Shown here one piece after another: positions 1-8,170 of a stretch of 64,000 nucleotides of DNA. The stretch is from Streptomyces sp. NBC_00443. Lineage in GTDB: Bacteria > Actinomycetota > Actinomycetes > Streptomycetales > Streptomycetaceae. The stretch spans positions 8,742,001 through 8,806,000 of the forward strand of contig NZ_CP107917.1 of the NCBI RefSeq assembly GCF_036014175.1. The letters are read 5' to 3'. The number at the start of each line of letters is the position of its first letter. The stretch's first letter is position 1. Both the position numbers and the translations under genes were made by a program. The notes beneath the pieces were generated by a model. That model was not told the origin of the DNA and did no database searches. It saw only the letters and a list, made by a program, of their open reading frames with translations.

Positions 1-998
1 CATGGACGGCACGCATCACGGCCGCCGGCCACCGCCCGTACATCACCAGCGGCACCTCCGGAAAGGTGTCCTTTCTCAACTGCGGTACGAGCGACCTGAG
101 TTTCCTCCACGACATCCTGGAACACCTCACCTGCTGGCCCGATCCGCTGCCGCCGAAGCCCACCCGCCGCGGGTACCTGCTGGCGCCCGCGAACGGTCCG
201 ATGCGCTCCATCGACGGCTTCCGGTGGCACGCGGACGTCTTCGCCCGGTCCGGCGAGACACAGCTGCTCACCGAGGACCCGATGCGCGTCTCCGACCTGA
301 TGAGCAGCGCGCTGCTCCGCCGCCGGATGGCGGAGGGCACCGCGACCCCGCAGGAGATCAGCTCCTTCGAGACCGCGTCCGAGGCCCGCGAGGAGGAACT
401 GGGCGCGGCCTTCGCCCGGATCGTGGACGACATCGCCGCCCACCGCGACGAGCCGCTGCTGATCGCCGGAATGAACAACCAGCAGTTCACGCTGATCCAG
501 GCCCTGCGGGCACGAGGCCTGCCCGACGGCAGCCTGCACCCCGACACTCTGGTACTCAGCGGCGGCGGCAACAAGGGCCGGGCGCTGCCCGACGACTACC
601 AGGCGCAGTTCGCCGCCTTCTACGAGGGTGTACGCCGCGTCCGCAGCTACGGCATGACGGAGCTGCAGGGCTCCTGCCTCGCCTGCGAGAAGGGCAACTA
701 CCACGTGCCGCCGTGGGTGATCCCCCTCGTCCTCGACGAGCCGGGCGAGACGCTCCTCAACACCGAACACGGCGTCGTGGAGGGCCGGTTCGCCTTCCTG
801 GACGTCTCCCTCTCGGGCCGCTGGGGCGGACTGATCAGCGGCGACCGGGTCTTCGTCGACTTCTCGCCGTGTGACTGCGGCCGAGCCGGGCCGGCGGTCC
901 TGCCGGACATCCGGCGCTACGGCGATCTCGGCGGCGACGACAAGATCACCTGCGCCGCGACACTCGACTCCTATGTGCGGGGGATGATCCACGGATGA
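1..998 (+). CDS. LuxE-like acyl-protein synthetase (5' end outside the window)
   Basis: This is an adenylate-forming enzyme of the LuxE/PaaK type that would activate a fatty acid as acyl-AMP and pass it to a partner reductase. The frame is open from the window edge, and the ATP-binding loop ITSGTSGK lies at its very start (about 45-68), before the first in-frame ATG at 66. The ATG at 66 is therefore internal and the N-terminus is missing. A Cys-containing segment (MTELQGSCLAC) and a C-terminal CDCGRAGP stretch are consistent with the LuxE family. The stop overlaps the start of the next gene in an ATGA, so the two are translationally coupled. About 331 residues are present. The native acyl substrate cannot be read from the sequence. 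Confidence 0.8.
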   Translation, partial: WTARITAAGHRPYITSGTSGKVSFLNCGTSDLSFLHDILEHLTCWPDPLPPKPTRRGYLLAPANGPMRSIDGFRWHADVFARSGETQLLTEDPMRVSDLMSSALLRRRMAEGTATPQEISSFETASEAREEELGAAFARIVDDIAAHRDEPLLIAGMNNQQFTLIQALRARGLPDGSLHPDTLVLSGGGNKGRALPDDYQAQFAAFYEGVRRVRSYGMTELQGSCLACEKGNYHVPPWVIPLVLDEPGETLLNTEHGVVEGRFAFLDVSLSGRWGGLISGDRVFVDFSPCDCGRAGPAVLPDIRRYGDLGGDDKITCAATLDSYVRGMIHG

Positions 999-2395
999 CG
1001 TCCACGACACTCGACGGCACGGCGGCCGGCCCGGTGGCCGTAGTCCATGTGATCCGCGGCGAGATCGACGCGGGCCCGCACATCGCCCACGGCCGTGCCG
1101 ATGCCGCCTTCACCGCACCGGCGCTCGACCTGGACCGCCTCGTATGGCCGCGCACCGCGCCCGGCCCCGCCTTCCACGTGCCCGTCGCCGAGATCGTCGA
1201 CCTGCTGGTGGAGACCGGCGATGCCCTCAAGGCGGACCGCAACGGCCTCCTCGCCGAGGCGCTCGACCGCATGGTCCGGGTCAGTCCCCTGCCCGCCGAG
1301 GTCCTCGAACGCGCCTACGCCGTCCTGTGGCGCAGCTTCCAGCGCCCCAACCTGTACGCCCAGATCGACCACGAACTCGGCGGCGCCGACGTCCTCGACG
1401 GCTGGCGCGAGGTGCGTCTGCCCGAGGGGCGGACCGCGGCCACCCGAGCCTTCCCGCCGCGCCTGGTGCACATCATCGCTGGCAACGCGCCCGGCGTCGC
1501 CGCGATGTCCGTCGTACGCGGAGCCCTCACCAAGGGCGTCAACCTCCTGAAGCTGCCCTCGAACGACCTGTTCACGGCGACCGCCATCCTGCGCACGATG
1601 GCCGCGGTGGCCCCGGGGCACCCCGTGGTGTGCTCGTTCTCCGCGGTGTACTGGCGCGGCGGCGACGAGACGGTGGAGAGCGTGCTGTTCCGCCCCCAGT
1701 TCTTCGACAAACTGGTCGCCTGGGGCGGCGAGTCCACGATCCGCGGGGCGCTGCGGTACGTGGGTCCGGGGTTCGAGCTCGTGTCGTTCGACCCCAAGAC
1801 CTCCATCTCGCTGATCGGCCGCGAAGCGTTCGAGTCGCCCGAGTCGCTGGCCCGGGCGGCCGACGCGGGCGCCGCCGACGCCACGTTCTTCAACCAGCAG
1901 GCGTGCGTGGCCAGCCGCTTCCAGTTCGTCGAGGGTTCCGAGGACGACGCCGACCGCTATGCCGCGCTGCTGTGCGAACGCCTCGGCGTCGCCCGGGAGT
2001 TCAGCTCCGCCGACGGGCCGCGGGTCGCCTCGGAGCTGCGTGAGGAGATCGACGTACTGCGCTCCCTGGCGCCCGAGTACCGGGTGTGGGGCGGTTACGA
2101 CGGTCGGGGCCTGGTCATCCGCTCCCCGGAACCGGTGGACTTCCATCCCGACGGCAAGATCGTCAACGTCGTCCCGGTCAGCGAGCTGTCGGAGGCCGTC
2201 GGTCATGCGGGAGTCGCCACCCAGACCGTCGGCGTCTGTCCCGACACGCGCAAGCCCGAACTGCGGGACGCCCTCGCCTGCGCCGGAGTCCAGCGCGTGG
2301 TCTCGCTCGGCAAGGCGGGCGGCATGCCTCCGGGCCTCTCCCACGACGGCTTCTATCCGCTTCAACGGCTCATGCGGTGGGTGAACGACGAGTGA
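995..2395 (+). CDS. LuxC-like acyl-CoA/acyl-protein reductase
   Basis: A 466-aa member of the LuxC family, which reduces activated fatty acids to aldehydes with NADPH by an aldehyde-dehydrogenase-like mechanism. The nucleotide-binding part contains PRLVHIIAGNAPGVAAMS (about residues 155-175). The candidate nucleophile is Cys304 in FFNQQACVASR, placed as in ALDH-fold reductases. The start ATG at 995 overlaps the stop of the upstream LuxE-like gene, so the two enzymes probably form an acid-to-aldehyde reductase pair. No LuxAB luciferase is in view, so light production is not implied. In actinomycetes such pairs usually feed aldehydes into secondary or lipid metabolism, which is an inference here. 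It ends 61 bp before a convergent exporter gene. Confidence 0.88.
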   Translation: MTSTTLDGTAAGPVAVVHVIRGEIDAGPHIAHGRADAAFTAPALDLDRLVWPRTAPGPAFHVPVAEIVDLLVETGDALKADRNGLLAEALDRMVRVSPLPAEVLERAYAVLWRSFQRPNLYAQIDHELGGADVLDGWREVRLPEGRTAATRAFPPRLVHIIAGNAPGVAAMSVVRGALTKGVNLLKLPSNDLFTATAILRTMAAVAPGHPVVCSFSAVYWRGGDETVESVLFRPQFFDKLVAWGGESTIRGALRYVGPGFELVSFDPKTSISLIGREAFESPESLARAADAGAADATFFNQQACVASRFQFVEGSEDDADRYAALLCERLGVAREFSSADGPRVASELREEIDVLRSLAPEYRVWGGYDGRGLVIRSPEPVDFHPDGKIVNVVPVSELSEAVGHAGVATQTVGVCPDTRKPELRDALACAGVQRVVSLGKAGGMPPGLSHDGFYPLQRLMRWVNDE

Positions 2396-2456
2396 TACAC
2401 AGCCACTCGCGCGTCCCTGGCTGCGCGGCCGCCGATCACCTCAAGGCCGTCCCGCC

Positions 2457-3392
2457 TCAGTCCCGTGACGTGACGATGCTCAACGCATTGGCGGCGACGA
2501 TGGCTCCGATGCTCGCCCACTCGAGCCCGCCCAGGTCCTGACCCAGCCCGACCAGGCCGACGACGGCCGCGAGGACCGGGTTGACGCTCATGAACAGGCC
2601 GAAGGCACGGGCCGGGACATGGCGGAGGGTGAACAGGTCCGCGAGGTACGGCACGGCCGAGGAGAGGAGCCCGGCGGCGATGGCGCAGGCCAGGGCGTCG
2701 GCCGTGGGCGGGTGCCGGACGGCGATGACGACGCCGACCGGCAGGAACATCAGGGCGGAGATGCCGGACGCGGCCGCCGCCCCCTGGGCTCCGGGGATGC
2801 GCCGGCCGACGGTCCGGTTGAGCAGGATGTACGACGCCCAGCAGACGGCGGCCAGCAGGCCCAGCGCCAGCCCGGCGTAGTCGGTCGAGGGCTGCGGACG
2901 CATGAGGGTGATGACACCGGCCGCGGCGATCACCGCGCAGCACACGTCCACGCGGCGGCGCGACGTGGCCAGAGCGATGGTGAGCGGGCCGAGGAACTCC
3001 AGCGTCACCGCCAGTCCCAGGCCGACGCGCTCGATCGACGAGTACAGCGAGAGGTTCATGGTGCCGAACACCAGGGCCAGCGCGGCGACCGGCCACCACT
3101 GACTCCAGGTGAACGAACGCAGCCTCGGCCTGCTCACGGCCAGCAGGGCTACTGCGGCGACGTACTGCCGCACGGCGACGACACCGACCGGTCCGAGGAC
3201 GGGGAACGCGAGGGAGCCGATCGCGGCGCCGGTCTGGGTGGACAGTCCGCTGCCGATCATCGTGGCCACACCGGCGAGACGTCCGCCGGCCTGCTTGCGG
3301 TCATCGAGCGGCCTCGTTGACGAGGGCGAGGGCGAGGGCGAGGGAACGAGCGTGGCCGCGGTGGCGGGCGCGGGTGCGAGGCGGGTGCGCAT
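2457..3392 (-). CDS. EamA/DMT-family (RhtA-like) exporter
   Basis: A 311-aa integral membrane protein with about ten hydrophobic segments in two EamA repeats. It resembles RhtA-type exporters of amino acids and other small metabolites. The first 40 residues are a disordered Pro/Ser/Ala stretch (PSPSPSPSS) encoded by a gagggc hexamer repeat, so translation may in fact begin nearer the first membrane segment (MIGSGLSTQTG). It is divergent from a LysR regulator with 68 bp between the starts, the usual arrangement for an exporter and its regulator. The substrate is unknown. Confidence 0.85.
   Translation of the reverse strand: MRTRLAPAPATAATLVPSPSPSPSSTRPLDDRKQAGGRLAGVATMIGSGLSTQTGAAIGSLAFPVLGPVGVVAVRQYVAAVALLAVSRPRLRSFTWSQWWPVAALALVFGTMNLSLYSSIERVGLGLAVTLEFLGPLTIALATSRRRVDVCCAVIAAAGVITLMRPQPSTDYAGLALGLLAAVCWASYILLNRTVGRRIPGAQGAAAASGISALMFLPVGVVIAVRHPPTADALACAIAAGLLSSAVPYLADLFTLRHVPARAFGLFMSVNPVLAAVVGLVGLGQDLGGLEWASIGAIVAANALSIVTSRD
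3322..3345. repeat. 6-bp tandem repeat (gagggc x4) inside the exporter gene
   Basis: Four copies of the hexamer gagggc (the last ends in a) encode the Pro-Ser run near the exporter N-terminus. Because the unit is a multiple of three, length changes would keep the frame. Confidence 0.8.
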
Positions 3393-3417
3393 ACGCCGAT
3401 CGTGCGACCGCTCGATC

Positions 3418-3427
3418 TTTGCGCAAA
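3418..3427. promoter_or_regulatory. TTTGCGCAAA palindrome in the exporter/LysR divergent region
   Basis: A perfect 10-bp palindrome 34 bp upstream of the LysR start codon and 26 bp upstream of the exporter start. It is the only clear dyad in the 68-bp intergenic space, which makes it the best candidate binding site for the adjacent LysR protein. A -10-like TATACG lies at 3447-3452, so the regulator mRNA may have almost no leader. Confidence 0.4.
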
Positions 3428-3460
3428 ATGCGTCAGCGGAGCCATCTATACGCTTGAGTC

Positions 3461-4327
3461 ATGGATCGAGTGACGGATCTGGAGCTGCGGCAGCTGCGCT
3501 GTCTCGTCGCGATCGTCGACGAGGGCACGTTCACCGACGCCGCGATCGCCCTCGGTGTCTCCCAGGCGGCCGTGTCCCGCTCGCTGGCCTCGCTAGAACG
3601 CGCCCTGGGCGTACGGCTGTTGCGGCGGACCTCCCGCGAGGTGACCCCGACGGGGACCGGGTTGCGGGTCCTGGCGCACGCGCGGCGGGTGCTCGGCGAG
3701 GTGGGCGACCTGGTCCGGGAGGCCGCCTCCGGGCACGCCCGGCTGCGGATGGGCTACGCCTGGGCGGCGCTCGGCCGGCACACCCCGGCGTTCCAGCGCC
3801 GCTGGGCCGCCGCCCACCCCGGTACCGACTTGCAGCTCGTCCGCGTCAACTCGCCCACCGCGGGCCTGGTGGAGGGCGCCTGCGATCTGTCCGTCGTGCG
3901 CAGGCAGGTGGACGACCGGCGGTTCGAGACCGTCATCGTCGGACTGGAGCGGCGGCTGTGCGCCGTGGCCGCCGACGATCCGCTGGCCCGGCGCCGCTCG
4001 GTCCGGCTGGCCGACCTCAGCGGCCGCACCCTCCTCGTCGACCGCCGCACCGGTACCACGACGACCGACCTGTGGCCGCCCGACTCGCAACCGGCGACCG
4101 AGGAGACGCACGACGTCGACGACTGGCTCACGGTGATCTCCACCGGCCGCTGCGTCGGCATGACCGCCGAGGCCACCGCCCACCAGTACCCGCGCCCCGG
4201 CGTCGTCTACCGGCCGCTGAGGGACGCCGAACCCATCGCCGTACGGCTGGCCTGGTGGCGCGACGACCCGCCGCCCGCAGCTCAGGCGGCGATCGAACTG
4301 CTCACGGCGCTCTACCGGGGCGACTGA
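3461..4327 (+). CDS. LysR-family transcriptional regulator
   Basis: A 288-aa LysR-type regulator. The N-terminal winged HTH spans about residues 4-62 (ELRQLRCLVAIVDEGTF, then VSQAAVSRSLASLERALG). The effector-binding domain follows from about residue 90. It is divergent from the DMT exporter and most likely controls that gene and itself. The start ATG lies 34 bp from a palindromic candidate operator, and no strong Shine-Dalgarno precedes it. The inducer is unknown. Confidence 0.9.
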   Translation: MDRVTDLELRQLRCLVAIVDEGTFTDAAIALGVSQAAVSRSLASLERALGVRLLRRTSREVTPTGTGLRVLAHARRVLGEVGDLVREAASGHARLRMGYAWAALGRHTPAFQRRWAAAHPGTDLQLVRVNSPTAGLVEGACDLSVVRRQVDDRRFETVIVGLERRLCAVAADDPLARRRSVRLADLSGRTLLVDRRTGTTTTDLWPPDSQPATEETHDVDDWLTVISTGRCVGMTAEATAHQYPRPGVVYRPLRDAEPIAVRLAWWRDDPPPAAQAAIELLTALYRGD

Positions 4328-4639
4328 AGCACGCACAGGAGCGCCCGGGGCGACAGCACGGGGACGGAGCAGGACACTGGGGCGGGAAGGGCCCTATCCA
4401 CTTCTCGCGGATCCTGATTGCGCGGTGCGCGGCCGTCATCCGCTTCCCCGCGCCGGTCTGGGTCCTTCCCGTCACCTCCAGCACACCATGCGCGCGGCCG
4501 ATGCGCCAGGGCCGGTGGGCGCACCTGGGCGGCGGGCGCGGCGGTAGCGGTGCCGGGAGGTGACAAAGCGGTCCCGGCGGGTACCCATGAGCGAATCCCG
4601 CCGGGTGCGGGAGCGCCGTCGAACGGAGGTGAGGGCGCC
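4328..4639. other. Gene-free stretch before the HAD gene
   Basis: About 310 bp between the LysR gene and a 36-codon ORF. Open frames exist on both strands, but their translations are Arg/Pro/Ala-rich and show no recognisable domain. I see no convincing gene, promoter or terminator here. Confidence 0.5.
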
Positions 4640-4750
4640 GTGCGGTTCGCGTTCTGTGACGCCGGTGTGCGCGGACATCCCCCGGATGCCGTATGCACAC
4701 GGCGCCGGCCCGCACACGGCCCGGATGACGACCTGCCGCGGCGGGGGTGA
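4640..4750 (+). CDS. Possible 36-codon leader ORF
   Basis: A GTG-initiated ORF preceded by a good ribosome-binding sequence (GGAGGTGA, about 7 nt upstream). It ends with TGA only 3 bp before the ATG of the HAD gene. The product (MRFAFCDAGVRGHPPDAV...) matches nothing I know. The signal and placement suggest a small coupled or leader peptide, but codon-level support is weak and it may be chance. Confidence 0.25.
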   Translation: MRFAFCDAGVRGHPPDAVCTRRRPAHGPDDDLPRRG

Positions 4751-4753
4751 CCG

Positions 4754-5527
4754 ATGCACGGGCCCCTCACCCCCGACAGGGCGCGCGAGGCGCTGGCCCC
4801 CGCCCTGCGCGACGTGCGCGCCGTCGTCTTCGACACCGACGGAGTGATCACCGACTCGGCCCGGGTGCACGCCGCCGCGTGGAAAGTGGCCTTCGACGGC
4901 TACCTGCACGCCCACCCGCCCGCGGACCCCGATCAGCGCCGGCCCTTCGACGCGGGGGACGACTATCTGCGCCACGTGGACGGCAAGTCCCGCCTCGACG
5001 GCGCCGCGGCCTTCCTCGCCGCACGCGGCATCGACGCCTCGGACGAGACGGTTCGGGCCGTCGCCGAGGACAAGGAGCGCCTCTTCACCGAGAGGCTGCG
5101 CGAGCACGGCGTCGACGCCTACCCGGGGACCGTACGGCTGGTGCAGGCGCTGCGCGCGGCGGGCGTGCCCCGGGCGGCCGCCTCCGCGTCCCGGCATGCC
5201 GGGGAACTGCTGGAGCGGGCAGGGGTCCTCGACCTGTTCGACGCCCTGGTGGACGGCGGTGAGGCGGCCCGCCTGGGCCTCGCGGGCAAGCCGGAGCCCG
5301 ACCTGTTCCTGGAGGCGGTCCGCAGACTCGGCGCCCCCGCCGGTCAGGCCGCCGTCGTCGAGGACGCCCTGGCAGGCGTGGAGGCGGGCCGGCGCGGCGG
5401 ATTCGCCCTGGTGGTCGGCGTGGACCGGGCCGCGGGTGCCGGCACCGGGGCGCGGCTGCTGCGGCACGGCGCCGACATCGTGGTACGGGACCTCGGAGAA
5501 CTCTGCGCGGGAGGAGCGCCGACGTGA
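4754..5527 (+). CDS. HAD hydrolase, beta-phosphoglucomutase family
   Basis: A 257-aa HAD-superfamily protein of the beta-phosphoglucomutase type, which interconverts beta-glucose 1-phosphate and glucose 6-phosphate. Motif I is VVFDTDGVITD (about residues 26-36, nucleophile Asp in DTDG). Motif III/IV is GKPEPDLF followed by VVEDALAGVEAG. It overlaps the start of the GH65 gene, and this pair recurs in bacteria: the phosphorylase releases beta-Glc-1-P and the mutase feeds it to glycolysis. A GGGGGTGA sequence just upstream can serve as ribosome-binding site. Confidence 0.9.
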   Translation: MHGPLTPDRAREALAPALRDVRAVVFDTDGVITDSARVHAAAWKVAFDGYLHAHPPADPDQRRPFDAGDDYLRHVDGKSRLDGAAAFLAARGIDASDETVRAVAEDKERLFTERLREHGVDAYPGTVRLVQALRAAGVPRAAASASRHAGELLERAGVLDLFDALVDGGEAARLGLAGKPEPDLFLEAVRRLGAPAGQAAVVEDALAGVEAGRRGGFALVVGVDRAAGAGTGARLLRHGADIVVRDLGELCAGGAPT

Positions 5528-8007
5528 TGGACCGGAGCCTGGAGGCCGAGGGAGCTGACCTGAGCTCGGTGGCCGAAGCAGCAGAGCTGATCTCGAAGGC
5601 CGACGGAACGGATCTGGGCTCGGAGGTCGACGGAACGGGCTGGAGCTGGGAGTACGAGGGCTACAAGCCCGGCGACGAACGACTCCGGGAGTCGCTGTGC
5701 ACGCTGGGCAACGGCTACTTCGCAAGCAGGGGTGCGCTGCCCGAGTGCGCCGCCGACGACGTCCACTATCCGGGGACGTATGTCGCCGGCATCTACAACC
5801 GGCTCACCTCCAAGGTCGCGGGCCGCCGGGTCGAGAACGAGGACATGGTCAACGTCCCGAACTGGCTGCCCCTGCGCTTCCGCCTGCCCGACGGAGACTG
5901 GATCGTCCCCGACACCGCGGACGTGCTCGACCACCGGCTGATGCTGCACCTGTCCGTGGGGCTGCTGGAGCGCCGGACGCGGTACGGCCTCGGCGGCGAC
6001 GGAGTGCTGACGGTGCGCCAGCAGCGGATGGTGCACATGGCCGACCCTCATCTGGCGGCGCTGCGCACCGAGTTCACGGCCGAGGGATTCGCCGGCCCGC
6101 TCGAAGTGGAGGCGTCCCTGGACGGGGGCGTCACCAACGCCGGCGTGGCCCGCTACCGGGACCTGGACGGCCGCCATCTGACCCACGTCCACACCGGCAC
6201 CGCCGCCCCGGACACGGTCTGGCTGCGCTGCCGCACCCGCACCTCCGACATCCGGATCGGCATCGCCTCCCGGCTGACCACCGACGCCGATGCTCCGGTC
6301 ACGATCAGCCACGAACGGCCGTACGCCATCCAGCGGCTGACCATCGACCTGGCCCCCGGCCGCACCGTCACCGTCGACAAGACCGTCGCCCTGCACACCT
6401 CCCGCGACCCGGCGATCAGCGACCCGCTCCACGCCGCCGTCGACCGGGTGGGCCGCGCCCCCGGCTTCGACACGCTGGTCGGGTCGCACCTCACGGCCTG
6501 GGCCCAGCTCTGGCGCCGCGCCGCCCTCGACGTCCCCGGCGAGTCGGGCCGCATCCTGCGCCTGCACCTCTTCCATGTCCTGCAGACGCTCTCCCCGCAC
6601 ACCGCCGACCTCGACGTGGGAGTCCCCGCCCGCGGACTGCACGGCGAGGCCTACCGCGGCCATGTCTTCTGGGACGAGCTGTTCGTGCTGCCCTACCTCA
6701 ACATGCACTTCCCGGAGGTATCCCGCGCCCTGCTCCGCCACCGCCACAGGCGCCTCGAACAGGCCTGCACCAGCGCCGGGGCGGCGGGCCACAAGGGCGC
6801 GATGTACCCCTGGCAGAGCGGCAGCGACGGCCGTGAGGAGACCCAGCAGCTCCATCTCAACCCGCGCTCGGGACGCTGGCTGGCGGACCACTCCCGGCTC
6901 CAGCATCACGTCGGCTCGGCGATCGCGTACAACGTGTGGCAGTACTGCGAGGCGAGCGGCGACATGGAGTTCCTGCACACCAAGGGCGCCGAGATGCTGC
7001 TGCAGATCGCCCGTTTCTGGGCGGACAAGGCCGTCTACGACGACAGTCTGGGCCGCCATCGCATCAAGGGTGTCGTCGGCCCCGACGAGTACCACGAGGC
7101 CTACCCGGACGCCGATGCACCCGGCCTGGACGACAACGCGTACACGAACGTCACAGCGGCCTGGGTGCTCACCCGCACCCTCGAACTGCTGGAGAACCTG
7201 CCCGAGCCCCGCCGGCGCGAACTCGCCGAACGCACCGGCCTGGACGGGGGCGAGCTCGAACGGTGGGACGACGTCTCGCACACGCTCCATGTCCCCTTCC
7301 ACGACGACGTCATCAGCCAGTTCGCGGGTTACGGCGACCTCGCCGAGCTCGACTGGAACGGCTACCGCGGCCAGTACGGCGACATCCGGCGACTGGACCG
7401 GATCCTGGAGGCGGAGGGCGACACGGTCAACCGCTACAAGGCCTCCAAGCAGGCCGACGTCCTGATGCTCGGCTACCTCTTCGCCCCGTCCGAACTGGGC
7501 AGCATGTTCCACCGGTTGGGAGTCCGGCTCGACGAGCACATGTGGCAGCGCACCGTCGACTACTACATGCACCGCACCAGCCACGGCTCCACCCTCAGCG
7601 GTCTGGTCCACGGCTGGGTCCTGGCCCGGTGCCGGCGCACGGAGGCGTGGACGTTCGTCCAGGAGGCCCTCCAGGGCGACATCGCCGACGTGCAGGGCGG
7701 CACCACCGGCGAGGGCATCCACCTCGGCGCCATGGCCGGCACCCTCGACCTCGTTCAGCGCGGCCTGACCGGCCTGGAGACCCGTGGCGGCGCCCTGTGG
7801 CTGGACCCCGTGCCGCTGCCCGAGCTGTCCTCCTACGGGTTCCCCCTGCGCTACCAGGGCCACTGGGGCGTACGGCTGCGCCTGGAAAGAGGGCTGCTGG
7901 AGATCCAGGTCCCGTCCTCCGACGCCTCACCGATCGACGTACGGCTGCCCGGTCGCGGTGTGTCGCTGCCGCCGGGCGGAACGGGGCGACTGGTGGTGCA
8001 CGACTGA
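5524..8007 (+). CDS. GH65 disaccharide phosphorylase (kojibiose/trehalose/maltose type)
   Basis: An 827-aa glycoside hydrolase family 65 enzyme, expected to phosphorolyse an alpha-glucoside (maltose, trehalose or kojibiose) into beta-glucose 1-phosphate and glucose. The catalytic Glu sits in VVGPDEYHE (Glu522 from the GTG start). Upstream are the family landmarks CTLGNGYFASRG and HVFWDELFVLPYLN. The first 35 residues are an extra, weakly repetitive acidic stretch (GADLSS..., GTDLGSEVDGTGW) before the conserved WEYEGYKPG. The start can be GTG 5524 (GTGA overlap with the HAD gene) or ATG 5527. The sugar specificity is not readable by eye. Confidence 0.92.
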   Translation: MMDRSLEAEGADLSSVAEAAELISKADGTDLGSEVDGTGWSWEYEGYKPGDERLRESLCTLGNGYFASRGALPECAADDVHYPGTYVAGIYNRLTSKVAGRRVENEDMVNVPNWLPLRFRLPDGDWIVPDTADVLDHRLMLHLSVGLLERRTRYGLGGDGVLTVRQQRMVHMADPHLAALRTEFTAEGFAGPLEVEASLDGGVTNAGVARYRDLDGRHLTHVHTGTAAPDTVWLRCRTRTSDIRIGIASRLTTDADAPVTISHERPYAIQRLTIDLAPGRTVTVDKTVALHTSRDPAISDPLHAAVDRVGRAPGFDTLVGSHLTAWAQLWRRAALDVPGESGRILRLHLFHVLQTLSPHTADLDVGVPARGLHGEAYRGHVFWDELFVLPYLNMHFPEVSRALLRHRHRRLEQACTSAGAAGHKGAMYPWQSGSDGREETQQLHLNPRSGRWLADHSRLQHHVGSAIAYNVWQYCEASGDMEFLHTKGAEMLLQIARFWADKAVYDDSLGRHRIKGVVGPDEYHEAYPDADAPGLDDNAYTNVTAAWVLTRTLELLENLPEPRRRELAERTGLDGGELERWDDVSHTLHVPFHDDVISQFAGYGDLAELDWNGYRGQYGDIRRLDRILEAEGDTVNRYKASKQADVLMLGYLFAPSELGSMFHRLGVRLDEHMWQRTVDYYMHRTSHGSTLSGLVHGWVLARCRRTEAWTFVQEALQGDIADVQGGTTGEGIHLGAMAGTLDLVQRGLTGLETRGGALWLDPVPLPELSSYGFPLRYQGHWGVRLRLERGLLEIQVPSSDASPIDVRLPGRGVSLPPGGTGRLVVHD

Positions 8008-8077
8008 CGCGGCTCATCGTCGGCTTCGCCCCGCGCGAGGCACCGCCCGGTGCGCGATGCGGCCGACGGGGAGAGGC

Positions 8078-8118
8078 TGGGAGGAGTGGGAGGAGAGGAG
8101 TGGGAGGAGTGGGAGGAC
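8078..8118. repeat. 9-bp tandem repeat TGGGAGGAG (x4)
   Basis: Four copies of TGGGAGGAG (the last one ...GAC), interrupted by AGGAG after the second, in the GH65/USP intergenic space. The run is purine-only except for the Ts. It could mimic several Shine-Dalgarno sequences but lies 53-93 bp from the next start codon. Confidence 0.7.
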
Positions 8119-8123
8119 AACCT

Positions 8124-8154
8124 CGCGGATCCTGCGAGGAAGGCGGATCCCGCG
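8124..8154. promoter_or_regulatory. Inverted repeat upstream of the universal stress gene
   Basis: CGCGGATCC (8124-8132) faces GGATCC-CGCG (8145-8154) with one bulged base, ending 16 bp before the USP start codon. It is a candidate operator or leader hairpin. No protein can be assigned. Confidence 0.3.
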
Positions 8155-8170
8155 CGGAAAGGGGAGCGCG

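Noticed and set aside
66..68. ATG 66 as the true start of the LuxE-like gene
   Set aside because: The ATP-binding loop TSGTSGK lies upstream of it in the same open frame, so the gene starts outside the window.
3109..4563. Plus-strand 484-codon frame spanning the LysR gene
   Set aside because: Arg/Pro/Gly-rich shadow. LysR motifs are in the overlapping frame.
5344..7863. Long minus-strand frame opposite the GH65 gene
   Set aside because: Low-complexity Val/Gly/Arg/Gln composition without motifs; antisense artefact of third-position GC bias.
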